From CAYJLF01 sp964371055 (GTDB taxonomy: Bacteria > Eisenbacteria > RBG-16-71-46 > CAIMUX01), in the NCBI GenBank assembly GCA_964371055.1, contig CAYJLF010000013.1, positions 1 through 64,000 of the forward strand: a DNA stretch of 64,000 bases, read 5' to 3'. Below are positions 24,028 through 31,993 of this stretch, in pieces. Position 1 is the stretch's first letter. The number at the start of each line of letters is the position of its first letter. Under the pieces are notes generated by a model. The model saw nothing but the letters and a program-made list of their open reading frames with translations. It was not told where the DNA came from and did not search any database. Both the position numbers and the translations under genes were made by a program.

Positions 24028-25215
24028 CTAATCTTCCGCCCCCGGCTGAGCCGACTCGACCTCCTCCCAGGCGCCGCTTCGGGCGGAGCGGCGGATCGCG
24101 TCGAGCACGCTCTGCGTGCGGTGTCCCTCCTCGAAAGTGGCGGCTCCCTCGAGCTCCGTGCCGTGATCGATCGCGACCACAACGCGGCGCATCATGCGGA
24201 GAAAGGCGCGGGCCCAGTCGGTGTCGGGGATGCCGAGCTCGGAGGAGGGGGGCAAATCATGGTCGAGGTCTTCCCTCACCTCCTCCTCTTTGCTCTCCGC
24301 GGCCGGTCCGGCTCCCCACGCCTCGACCAGGCCGTCGGTCCAGCCGAGGTCGTCGCGGTCGGCGTCGTCGGGTCGGGGCGCGGGGAGGCGCGTCGTGCAG
24401 AGCGGCCGCTGCTCCTCGACGCGCGCCCAGGCGGCGTCTCCTCGAATCGCGAGAAGGTGGGACCGCCCGTCTTCGACCAGGGAGATCTCGATCCGCGCGA
24501 CCGCCCCCGAGGCGAACCGCAGCCGGGCGCTGGCGCGATCGTCGCTCGTCACCGCCCGCACCGCTCCGGTCGCGGGATCGAACCGTTCCGGGATCACCGT
24601 CTCGAGCCGACCGCGCACCTGAACGATCTCGCCGAGGATCCAGCGCAGCGCGTCGACCGCGTGCGAGCCGATCGCCCCGAGGGCGCCCCCGCCACACGTG
24701 GCATCGCTCCACCAGTTCCAGGGTAGCGAGGGATCGCGCCGCCCGGGCGAGGCGAGAATCGAGGCGGCGGCGCGGATGCGTCCCAGGTCCCCCGCGCGCG
24801 CCCGCTCGCGGAGGCACAGACGGGTCGGCAGGAAGCGAAGTTCGTGGTCGACCAACGCCAGCCGTCCCGGCTTCCGGCGCGCGGCCGCCACCATCCGCCC
24901 GGTCTCTTCGAGGTCGAGCGCCATCGGCTTCTCGCACAGCACGTGGCAGCCCGCTTCCAGAGCGTCGATCGCCTGCTCGGCGTGCCGATGGGGAGGCGTC
25001 GCGACGATCGCCAGGTCGGGTCGCGTCCGCTCGAGGATCGCGCGATGGTCCGAGTCGAAGGAGCTGATCGCGAACCGCGCGGCGGTCTCCTTCAGCTTCT
25101 CCAGGTTCGGGCTCGCGAGGCCGACGACTTCGATGCCGTCGACGTGGCGCAGGCAGGGGAGCATCACGTTCCGGGCGAAACCCTGTCCGAAGATGACCGT
25201 GCGGATCGGATCCAC
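24028..25215 (-). CDS. Gfo/Idh/MocA-family NAD(P)-dependent dehydrogenase
   Basis: A 395-residue oxidoreductase with an N-terminal Rossmann fold (VIFGQGFARNVMLP), the TPPHRHAEQAI segment and the family signature CEKPMAL near residue 95, followed by the alpha/beta substrate domain with GSHAVDALRWILGE. Family members act on sugars, inositols or related polyols; nothing here tells which. An acidic Glu-rich stretch (ESKEEEVREDLDHD) is inserted near residue 310. It stands alone on the minus strand with its stop 10 bases from the MITE-like element. Confidence 0.87.
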   Translation of the reverse strand: MDPIRTVIFGQGFARNVMLPCLRHVDGIEVVGLASPNLEKLKETAARFAISSFDSDHRAILERTRPDLAIVATPPHRHAEQAIDALEAGCHVLCEKPMALDLEETGRMVAAARRKPGRLALVDHELRFLPTRLCLRERARAGDLGRIRAAASILASPGRRDPSLPWNWWSDATCGGGALGAIGSHAVDALRWILGEIVQVRGRLETVIPERFDPATGAVRAVTSDDRASARLRFASGAVARIEISLVEDGRSHLLAIRGDAAWARVEEQRPLCTTRLPAPRPDDADRDDLGWTDGLVEAWGAGPAAESKEEEVREDLDHDLPPSSELGIPDTDWARAFLRMMRRVVVAIDHGTELEGAATFEEGHRTQSVLDAIRRSARSGAWEEVESAQPGAED

Positions 25216-25345
25216 GATGCTCCTTTCCCTCCCGGCGCGACGGGCGCCGGAGTTGCGTCTGGCTCGGTCCGGGCTGGCCGGGATCAGAGGCCCATTCTAT
25301 ACTCCCCGGGATCATCGCGGCAGCCGGGAGGACCTCCTGCACGAC

Positions 25346-27172
25346 ATGCACAGAGCCGGAGCGCTTCGAGACCGCGCGGTTCTCGAGGCCTGGTGTTTGC
25401 GCCAGGAGGGAGGTCCCTATCCCGCCTACCGGGATCTGCGCGGGTCGTTCCAACTCCACCGCTGCGTCCTCTCGATCGACCGCGTGCAACCCGATCCCTT
25501 CGCGGGGCCGACGCGATTGCGCCTCTTCATTCCCTGGGGGGGAACCGGCGTGCCGCCCGAGCTCTGTTCGCTCCCGGGAGGAGGCGGGACGGAGGAGCCG
25601 GGCCGGGTCGATCCCCGTTCGGCGCGCGCCCTGGGGTGGCGCGACTGGATCGGGCGGGTCGTCGAAGGGTGGTTGCAGGACCGCTCCGCCCGCGGCGCGG
25701 CGGCACCTCGCATCGCCGCCTACGGACCGGCGGTGCTCGATCGCAGCGCCGTGCGCTGGAACGAACGCGAGCTCGAGCTCCGGCTGGAGGCCGACCTTCC
25801 GGCGCGCGGACGCCGGATTCTGGGCCGGGCGGCACTGCAGTTGCTGGTCGAGACGCCGGATCGCCTCGTCGACGCCTGCCTCGCCCCAGGTTCATTCGAC
25901 GTGGCGGCCGCCACCGCGCATGCCGCGGTGATCGAGGATTACGCGTACCTGCAGGAAGAACTCGAACGACGAGGGTGGCTCGCCTTCGTGGCCGAAGGCT
26001 CCCGCCTCGCGCGCCGCGCCGGGAACGACGACCGTCCGCTCGAAGCGGATGCGTCGATTCCGTTCACGGCGCCGGCGACGCTCTGCCGGGAGGTTCGTCT
26101 GCCGCACGCCGGAGCGATCACCGGCCTGGCGATCGAACCAGGTGTCACTCTCCTCTGCGGCGGCGGCTTCCACGGCAAGAGCACGCTGCTCCGTGCGCTC
26201 GCCGCCGGCGTCGTGCCGCATCGACCCGGGGACGGGCGGGAGCGGGTGGCGACGAGGCCCGACGCGGTGACGGTGCGGGCCGAGGATGGGCGCTCGGTCC
26301 ATCAAGTGGACCTCCGTCCTTTTCTGCACGACCTTCCGCTCGGACGCTCCGCCTTTCCCTTCACGACGGCGAACGCCAGCGGGTCGACCTCCCAGGCGGC
26401 CTCGATCGTCGAGGCGATCGAGGGAGGCTCCCGCCTCTTGCTCTTCGACGAGGACACTTCGGCCACCAACTTCATGATCCGGGACCGCTGGATGGATCGG
26501 TTGCTGGAGCGGCACCAGGAGCCGATCACCCCCTATCTCGATCGCGTTCGCGAGCTCTTCCATGAACTGGACGTTTCGTCGATCCTCGTGATCGGCGGCT
26601 CGGGGGAGTACTTCCGGGTGGCCGACCGCGTGCTGGTGCTCGACACCTTCCAACCGGTCGATCGGACCGACGACGCGCGGGCCATCGCCGCGACGGAACG
26701 GGGCGCAGGCGGCCGGGACGGTGGCGGCGACGGCGGTCGAGACACCGAACCGTCGGCGGCCCTCCGGGCGGCGGTAGATCCGTCTTCCCGGCCCCAGCCG
26801 GCGGCTCCGTCCGCCTCCTCGAGGATTCGCGCCCTCGATCCTCGCCGGCTCCTGGTCGGGACGACTCCCCTCGACCTTCCCGCGGCGGAGGCGCTTCGCG
26901 ACGTGGTCCAGGCCCGGTTCCTGGCGCTGGTCCTGTCGCGACGGGAGGGGGAACAAAGGAGCCGGGCATCCGGTACACTCGGGATCGGCGCCGCGGGTCT
27001 CATCGATTGGTACCTGCGAACGTGGCGCGCGGAGGGGCTGGACGGATTCGGCCCGGAGCCGCGCGGAGACCTGGCGGCGGTGCGATGGCACGAGGTCCTC
27101 GCGGCGGTCAACCGGCTGCGGACCACAGACGAGGGAGCCCGTGAACCCGACGGGCGGCCGCGACGGACGTGA
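25346..27172 (+). CDS. Predicted ABC-class ATPase (ABC_ATPase family, COG3044-like)
   Basis: A 608-residue cytoplasmic protein of a widespread but poorly characterised ATPase family. The N-terminal part shows PYPAYRDLRGSFQL and IDRVQPDPFAGPTRLRL, hallmarks of the family. A P-loop GGGFHGKSTLL lies near residue 275, and a Walker B-like LLLFDEDTSATNFMIRD near residue 375. A disordered Gly/Asp-rich stretch follows at about 455-490. No membrane segment is seen. TATACT at 25298-25303 may be its minus-ten. The ATG at 25346 is the first in-frame ATG of the recognisable protein; a few more N-terminal residues from a non-ATG start are possible. tolA/tonB follows 16 bases later. Confidence 0.82.
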   Translation: MHRAGALRDRAVLEAWCLRQEGGPYPAYRDLRGSFQLHRCVLSIDRVQPDPFAGPTRLRLFIPWGGTGVPPELCSLPGGGGTEEPGRVDPRSARALGWRDWIGRVVEGWLQDRSARGAAAPRIAAYGPAVLDRSAVRWNERELELRLEADLPARGRRILGRAALQLLVETPDRLVDACLAPGSFDVAAATAHAAVIEDYAYLQEELERRGWLAFVAEGSRLARRAGNDDRPLEADASIPFTAPATLCREVRLPHAGAITGLAIEPGVTLLCGGGFHGKSTLLRALAAGVVPHRPGDGRERVATRPDAVTVRAEDGRSVHQVDLRPFLHDLPLGRSAFPFTTANASGSTSQAASIVEAIEGGSRLLLFDEDTSATNFMIRDRWMDRLLERHQEPITPYLDRVRELFHELDVSSILVIGGSGEYFRVADRVLVLDTFQPVDRTDDARAIAATERGAGGRDGGGDGGRDTEPSAALRAAVDPSSRPQPAAPSASSRIRALDPRRLLVGTTPLDLPAAEALRDVVQARFLALVLSRREGEQRSRASGTLGIGAAGLIDWYLRTWRAEGLDGFGPEPRGDLAAVRWHEVLAAVNRLRTTDEGAREPDGRPRRT

Positions 27173-27188
27173 TGGAGGAGAGAAGCAG

Positions 27189-27917
27189 TTGCGGACGATT
27201 TGGTCGAAGCTCTGGAGGACGACGATGGGGCGGGCCGTGAGCGGCTCGGTCCTCCTCCACCTGCTCGGCCTCGTCGTCGGCGCGATCCTGCTCCGTCCGC
27301 ACTTCCAGATCCCCAAGCCGCTCGATGCGATCCCGGTCGACTTCATCGCGATGGCCGCCCCGGAGCCCGCCTTGACGGAGCGGCAGGCGCCCGCCCCCGC
27401 GGTGCCGCCCGAGGTCGTGCCCGATCCCCTCAAGCCCAAGCCGAAACCGGAGCCGAAGCCGCCCAAGCCCGAGGTGAAGCCGCCTCCTCCGAAGCCGGTC
27501 GAGAAAAACAAGCCGCAACCTGAGCGGCCGAAGGTCGGCAGCCGCGACTCGACTCAAGTGCTGAAGAGCGAGCTTCCCCGGGTGGGGGAGATGCGCGGGG
27601 CGATGCAGATGCGGGTGGAGGGGGAGGCGCTGCCGTACTCGTACTACCTGGCGATCATCCAGCGAAAGATCGCCAGTTTCTGGGAGCCGCCGGCCGGGCT
27701 CGACCAGAACTCGGCCGAGGCCGCCTGTATCGTCTGGTTCCGGATCGAACGAAACGGCAACGTCACGGTCAACCATGTGGAGGAACCGTCGGGGATCTCG
27801 GTCTTCGACACGTCGGCGCTGCGCGCCCTTGAGCGCGCCCTGCCGCTTCCCCCGCTGCCCGAGGAGTACCCGGGTCAGTTCCTGATCATCCACCTGCGGT
27901 TCGTCTATGCCCGCTGA
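27189..27917 (+). CDS. tolA: TonB/TolA-like energy transducer
   Basis: A 242-residue envelope-spanning protein: one N-terminal membrane helix (SGSVLLHLLGLVVGAILL), a long Pro/Lys/Glu stretch (KPKPKPEPKPPKPEVKPPPP) that bridges the periplasm, and a C-terminal TonB-like domain (SYYLAIIQRKIASFWEPP to LIIHLRFVYAR). Its place directly before tolB and pal marks it as the TolA of the Tol-Pal system. The TTG at 27189 has AGGAGAG six bases upstream; a GTG at 27141 and an ATG at 27225 are alternatives. TolQ and TolR, the motor partners, are not beside it. Confidence 0.82.
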   Translation: MRTIWSKLWRTTMGRAVSGSVLLHLLGLVVGAILLRPHFQIPKPLDAIPVDFIAMAAPEPALTERQAPAPAVPPEVVPDPLKPKPKPEPKPPKPEVKPPPPKPVEKNKPQPERPKVGSRDSTQVLKSELPRVGEMRGAMQMRVEGEALPYSYYLAIIQRKIASFWEPPAGLDQNSAEAACIVWFRIERNGNVTVNHVEEPSGISVFDTSALRALERALPLPPLPEEYPGQFLIIHLRFVYAR

Positions 27918-27944
27918 GGCGCCGCGAGAGGCGAGGAGAAACGG

Positions 27945-29294
27945 TTGCCCATCGAAGTCGATCTGAACACGCGGCCACATGGTTCGATCCACCGTGGCGT
28001 GCGGCCGGCGGTCCGGGCGGCGTTGGTGGCCTTGGTGGCCCTGGTGGCGGCTCTGGTCTCGGGGCATGCGGCGGCCCAGGACGAGATGAGGGGCGAGATC
28101 CGCGAGGGGACGCTCTTTCGTATCCCGATCGAGGTGCGCGAGTGGGACTACGTGGAAACGCCCCGGACGATCCTGGCCGGCGGAGAGGCGGCGGAAGACG
28201 TCCTGGTCCAGGATCTGATCTTCAGCGGCTTCTTCGAGGTCCGGCGCCAGGCGTTCGTCGTGCCGGGAAGCGGGACGACCACGACGTCGCGACCGCTCGA
28301 GGCGATCGCGTCGGGGACGGTCCGGAAGCGCCGCGGCCGGGTCGAACTCGAGGGTGCGGTGGTCGACGCGGGGACCGGGAAGCTGATCTTCCGCAAGGCG
28401 TATGACCTCGGCGAGCCCCCGGATCGCTGGGCGATCCACGCCTACGCCGACGACATCGTTCTCTATCTCACGGGGGAGAAGGGGGTGGCGCAGACGAAGA
28501 TCGCCTTCGTCGGCGATGCGCTGGGCCACAAGGAGATCTTCCTCGTCGACTACGATGGGGCGGCGGTGGAGATGAAGACCGACCTCCGCTCGATCAGCGT
28601 CTCGCCGCGCTGGTCGGCCCAAGGCGACCGGTTGGCGTTCACCACCTTCGCGCGCGGCGCCCCCGACCTGGTCGGCCTGCGACTCAAAGACGGCAAGATC
28701 TGGACGATCTCCGGGCGTCCCGGCATGAACTCGGCCCCCTGCTGGACGCCGGAGGATGACCGCATCCTCGCTTCGCTCTCGTTCGAGGGGAACTCTGAGC
28801 TCTACCTGCTCGAGGAGTCGGGAAAGATCGTCCGCCGCCTGACGCATGATCCGGGCATCGATACGACCCCGACGATGAACCCGCAGGGAACCCGGATCGC
28901 TTTCACCTCAGACCGATCCGGGGAGCCGCAGATCTTCATCATGGATGCCGATGGAACCAACCAGCGCCGCCTGACGTTCATCGGCAAGCATTCCGACTCA
29001 CCCGACTGGTCGCCCAAGGGGGATCGGATCCTCTTCGTATCGCTGATCGATCGCGTCTTCGACATCTGCTCGATCAATCCCGACGGGAGTGACTTACGGA
29101 GGCTGACCGGCGGCGAGGTCACCTGCGAGAACCCGCGGTGGTCGCCCGACGGGCGTCAGGTGGTCTTTGCCCGGCGCGCCGGCGGGGAGCGGAAACTCTT
29201 CATCATGAGCGCGGATGGGACGAACCTCCGGCAGTTGACCTGGTTGCGCGGCAATCAGTACAATCCGGACTGGTCTCCTCCGCTCGGACGGTAG
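27945..29294 (+). CDS. tolB: Tol-Pal periplasmic protein TolB
   Basis: A 449-residue periplasmic beta-propeller that links Pal to the outer-membrane constriction machinery. A signal peptide (cleavage after AAAQ region) is followed by the TolB N-terminal domain (residues about 40-170) and WD40-like PD40 repeats, seen as SPRWSAQGDRLAF, TPTMNPQGTRIAF, SPDWSPKGDRILF and NPRWSPDGRQVVF. The TTG start at 27945 is preceded by GAGGAG. It lies 27 bases after tolA. Confidence 0.94.
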   Translation: MPIEVDLNTRPHGSIHRGVRPAVRAALVALVALVAALVSGHAAAQDEMRGEIREGTLFRIPIEVREWDYVETPRTILAGGEAAEDVLVQDLIFSGFFEVRRQAFVVPGSGTTTTSRPLEAIASGTVRKRRGRVELEGAVVDAGTGKLIFRKAYDLGEPPDRWAIHAYADDIVLYLTGEKGVAQTKIAFVGDALGHKEIFLVDYDGAAVEMKTDLRSISVSPRWSAQGDRLAFTTFARGAPDLVGLRLKDGKIWTISGRPGMNSAPCWTPEDDRILASLSFEGNSELYLLEESGKIVRRLTHDPGIDTTPTMNPQGTRIAFTSDRSGEPQIFIMDADGTNQRRLTFIGKHSDSPDWSPKGDRILFVSLIDRVFDICSINPDGSDLRRLTGGEVTCENPRWSPDGRQVVFARRAGGERKLFIMSADGTNLRQLTWLRGNQYNPDWSPPLGR

Positions 29295-29372
29295 GATGGA
29301 TCAGGGATGACGATGCGCCCGGGATGGCAGGGGTAGGGCCCGCTCGACGGGGCCGAAAAGGAGATCCGGAAG

Positions 29373-29924
29373 ATGGACAAACTGAATGGACGCTGGGCAC
29401 TTCTCCTCACAGCGCCTCTGATCGTGCTGCTCATGTCCGCTGGATGCGGTAAGAAGGCGGCGCCGGGAGTCAGCACCACGCCGGTGGTCGAATCGACACC
29501 TCCGCCTCCGCCCGAAGAGCCGGTGAAGCCGGCCGAAAAGCCGAAGACGCTCGATCTTTCCGATGTCTTCTTCGACTACGACCGGTACAACATACGGGGC
29601 GACCAGCTCGAGGTCCTGAACGGGAACGCCAAGCTCCTGGTCGACCACACGGGCGAGCGGGTCCTCCTGGAGGGACACTGCGACGAGCGGGGCACGGTCG
29701 AGTACAACCTGGCGCTGGGCGAGCGGCGGGCCAACGCCGTGCGCAGCTTTCTGGTGCAGTACGGCGTCGATGGGTCGCGACTCACCACGATTTCGTACGG
29801 CGAGGAGAAGCCGTTCGCGACGGGAAGCGGCGAGTCGGCCTGGTCACTTACCCGGGTTGTCATTTGCGTCGGGCTTTTGGTCCGGGCGCTTTGGTTTTAT
29901 CGGGGCGGACCCGGCCGGCGCTAG
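29373..29924 (+). CDS. pal: Peptidoglycan-associated lipoprotein Pal (unusual C-terminus)
   Basis: OmpA-like lipoprotein anchoring the outer membrane to peptidoglycan. The lipobox is MSAGC, followed by a Pro-rich linker and the domain with VFFDYDRYNIR, LEGHCDERGTVEYNLALGERRA and ISYGEEKPFATG. The usual ending W-S-x-N-R-R-V-x-F is not present: after SAWS the frame continues LTRVVICVGLLVRALWFYR, 18 or so hydrophobic and basic residues without match in any of the three frames. The tail could be a recent rearrangement, a frameshift or a sequencing error. The gene otherwise is intact and sits between tolB and cpoB. Confidence 0.88.
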   Translation: MDKLNGRWALLLTAPLIVLLMSAGCGKKAAPGVSTTPVVESTPPPPPEEPVKPAEKPKTLDLSDVFFDYDRYNIRGDQLEVLNGNAKLLVDHTGERVLLEGHCDERGTVEYNLALGERRANAVRSFLVQYGVDGSRLTTISYGEEKPFATGSGESAWSLTRVVICVGLLVRALWFYRGGPGRR

Positions 29925-29954
29925 GCCGGCGGGGTCTCCGCTCGCGGAGGAATC

Positions 29955-30842
29955 ATGATCGGAAGGTTCGTCCCGTTTCTCCTGCTCCCCGCGCTCCTGG
30001 GCGGGTGCTACGGCTCCAAGATGTTGCGGCAGCCGGTGACGGTCGACGAGACCGCCCGCGAAATCGAGGCGATCCGGCAACAGCAGGCTGCGCTCGAGGC
30101 CCGGCTTGGCGGCATCGAGGCCCGGACGTCGGAGCAGTCCGAGGTGCTTCGTTCGCTGCGGGCGGAGAACGCGGCCCGCTGGTCGGAGTTCGACACCCGG
30201 CTCTCGGCCATCGACAGCAAGCTTCGTGACGCCATCGGGGCACGCGAGGGAGGGTATGCGCGCGGGCCCTCGCTCTGGAGCGCCGCGCCGGGGTCGACCT
30301 CGCGGCCGAGCCCGCCCGTCTCGCCGGGTACCGCCGCGGAGGGGGCTCCAGCCATCGCCGAGGGATCGCCGGGGACGGAAGGATCGGTCCCGACTGGAGG
30401 CGCGGACGCGGCTGACGCCGGGGACGAGACCGGCGCCGTCTCCGCTCCCGTTCCCACGAGCTCGGGGGACGGGGATCCGAAGCGGATCTACGACCAGGCC
30501 TACAAGGACCTCTCTCGTGGCAGCTACGCACTGGCCATGCTGGGATTCGGCGAGTACCTGCGGCGGGCTCCGGCGTCGGATCTGGCGGACAATGCCCAGT
30601 ATTGGATCGGCGAGTGTCACTACGCGCAACGTGAGTTCAACGAGGCGATCCGTGAGTTCCTGCGCGTGCCGGAGCAGTGGCCTGGCGGCGACAAGGCGCC
30701 GGCTGCGCTCCTCAAGATCGGCTACAGCTATCTGCAACTCGGCGACCGCGCCGCTGCCCGGCGGTATCTCAATCAGGTGATCGAGGAGCATCCCGACTCG
30801 GAAGAGGCCACCTCCGCGCGGAACAAGCTCCGTTCGCTCTGA
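29955..30842 (+). CDS. cpoB: Tol-Pal system protein CpoB/YbgF
   Basis: A 295-residue lipoprotein (lipobox LLGGC) with an N-terminal coiled coil (VDETAREIEAIRQQQAALEARLGGI), a long Pro/Gly/Ser/Thr linker, and C-terminal TPR repeats (DPKRIYDQAYKDLSRGSYALAMLGFGEYLRR onward). In E. coli CpoB couples the Tol complex to peptidoglycan synthesis during division. GGAGG precedes the ATG. It is the last gene of the operon, followed by a hairpin at 30916. Confidence 0.9.
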   Translation: MIGRFVPFLLLPALLGGCYGSKMLRQPVTVDETAREIEAIRQQQAALEARLGGIEARTSEQSEVLRSLRAENAARWSEFDTRLSAIDSKLRDAIGAREGGYARGPSLWSAAPGSTSRPSPPVSPGTAAEGAPAIAEGSPGTEGSVPTGGADAADAGDETGAVSAPVPTSSGDGDPKRIYDQAYKDLSRGSYALAMLGFGEYLRRAPASDLADNAQYWIGECHYAQREFNEAIREFLRVPEQWPGGDKAPAALLKIGYSYLQLGDRAAARRYLNQVIEEHPDSEEATSARNKLRSL

Positions 30843-30915
30843 GGGCGGGCTCATCGCACGGGCGAGGGGCGGCACGGGGCGGTGGCGACGGCGAGGCGAC
30901 GGAGAGCGCAAAGGA

Positions 30916-30949
30916 CGCGGCTCCCCCTCAGATCGAGCGGGGAGCCGCG
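30916..30949 (+). terminator. Terminator hairpin after the tol-pal operon
   Basis: An 11-bp stem (CGCGGCTCCCC with its complement) with a 12-base loop stands 74 bases after the cpoB stop and is followed by GCATTTC, only weakly T-rich. Confidence 0.6.
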
Positions 30950-31041
30950 GCATTTCGGGTTCGGATCACGTTGACTGCAAAACCGGATCTTTCACCCCAA
31001 CCTGATGCAGGTGCCGAGCGGGATTCCCCTCGATGCCCGGC

Positions 31042-31093
31042 CGCCTGATGCCTGATCAGAGTGGCCCCGCCCCGTGCCCCGGGCAATCAGGCG
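31042..31093. repeat. Inverted repeat in the 497-bp non-coding gap
   Basis: CGCCTGAT (31042-31049) and ATCAGGCG (31086-31093) are exact complements, enclosing a GC-rich segment. The gap from 30843 to 31339 carries no convincing gene. Confidence 0.35.
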
Positions 31094-31146
31094 AATCCCA
31101 GATGGGCGTAGGCTTTTTCCTTGATGTGCATGCGTAATCGGTTGGC

Positions 31147-31177
31147 GGTTCCACCCGGAATCCCCGATGGTGGAACC
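31147..31177. repeat. 9-bp inverted repeat in the 497-bp non-coding gap
   Basis: GGTTCCACC (31147-31155) and GGTGGAACC (31169-31177) are exact complements with a 13-base spacer. It could form a hairpin or bind a dimeric regulator; no gene lies across it. Confidence 0.4.
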
Positions 31178-31270
31178 TCGATGTGGGGTAGATTTCGCCG
31201 CGACCGATGAGAATCGCCTCGGCTGCCATGTGGGATGGTGTGCAACGGATGGTGCGCTACCACTCCGGTT

Positions 31271-31288
31271 GGGGCCGTGTCGGGCCCC
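31271..31288 (-). terminator. Possible terminator hairpin after the response regulator
   Basis: GGGGCC and GGCCCC flank a 6-base loop, 52 bases beyond the response-regulator stop on its strand. It lacks a T-run and is a weak call. Confidence 0.3.
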
Positions 31289-31339
31289 GACCTCTTCGGG
31301 ACGGGATCTGACCGAACGGCGCCCGGCCTGTCGCCGCGG

Positions 31340-31993
31340 TCAGAGCGTCGTCAGGCCTTCCTTGATCGCGTACTTGGTCAGTTCGGCCACGCCGGTCAGG
31401 CCGAGCTTGATCATGATCTGACGCCGATGAGTCTCGACCGTCTTCACGCCGACATGAAGCGTCGCAGCGATCTGCTTGGTGCTCTGCCCCTCGGCGATCA
31501 GTTGCAGCACCTCGCGCTCGCGCGGACTGAGCACCGCCGAGGAAGGCGTGCCGACCCGCGCGCCGGTGGTCCCGGTCAACGCTTCATTGATGACCAGGTC
31601 GGCGATGCTGGGGCTGATGTAGGTCTGGCCTTCGCGCACGACACGGATGGCGCGCGCCAGTTCCTCGAAGGCGCCTTCCTTGAGCAGGAAGCCGGAGGCT
31701 CCGGCCGCGAACATCTGGTGGACGAAACGCCGGTCGGAATGCATCGACAGGGCCAGCACCCGGGTTTCCGGGCAGTTCGCGCGTACCTGGCGCGTCGCCT
31801 CGATGCCGTTCAAGCTCGGCATCGTGATGTCCATGATGACCACATCGGGCTGGAGCTCTTCGCATCGCTCCACCGCCTCGCGGCCGTTCTCCGCTTCGCC
31901 GATGACCGTGAGTCCCTCTTCCGCCTCGAGCAGCCGTCGCAGGCCCTCCCGGAAGACCTGATGGTCGTCGGCGATCAAGATCCTGATGCTCAT
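31340..31993 (-). CDS. LuxR/NarL-type response regulator
   Basis: A 217-residue two-component regulator. The receiver domain (1-120) has the acidic pair ADDH, phospho-acceptor Asp55 in VVIMDITMP, and Lys in FLLKEGA. The C-terminal helix-turn-helix (LSPREREVLQLIAEGQSTKQIAATLHVGVKTVETHR) is of the NarL type. Its ATG overlaps the TGA of the histidine kinase gene, so the two are coupled. The target genes cannot be read from the sequence. Confidence 0.93.
   Translation of the reverse strand: MSIRILIADDHQVFREGLRRLLEAEEGLTVIGEAENGREAVERCEELQPDVVIMDITMPSLNGIEATRQVRANCPETRVLALSMHSDRRFVHQMFAAGASGFLLKEGAFEELARAIRVVREGQTYISPSIADLVINEALTGTTGARVGTPSSAVLSPREREVLQLIAEGQSTKQIAATLHVGVKTVETHRRQIMIKLGLTGVAELTKYAIKEGLTTL

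Noticed and set aside
29840..29924. Simple frameshift at the Pal C-terminus
   Set aside because: Neither alternative frame restores the N-R-R-V-x-F ending, so a single indel does not explain it; kept as an anomaly instead.
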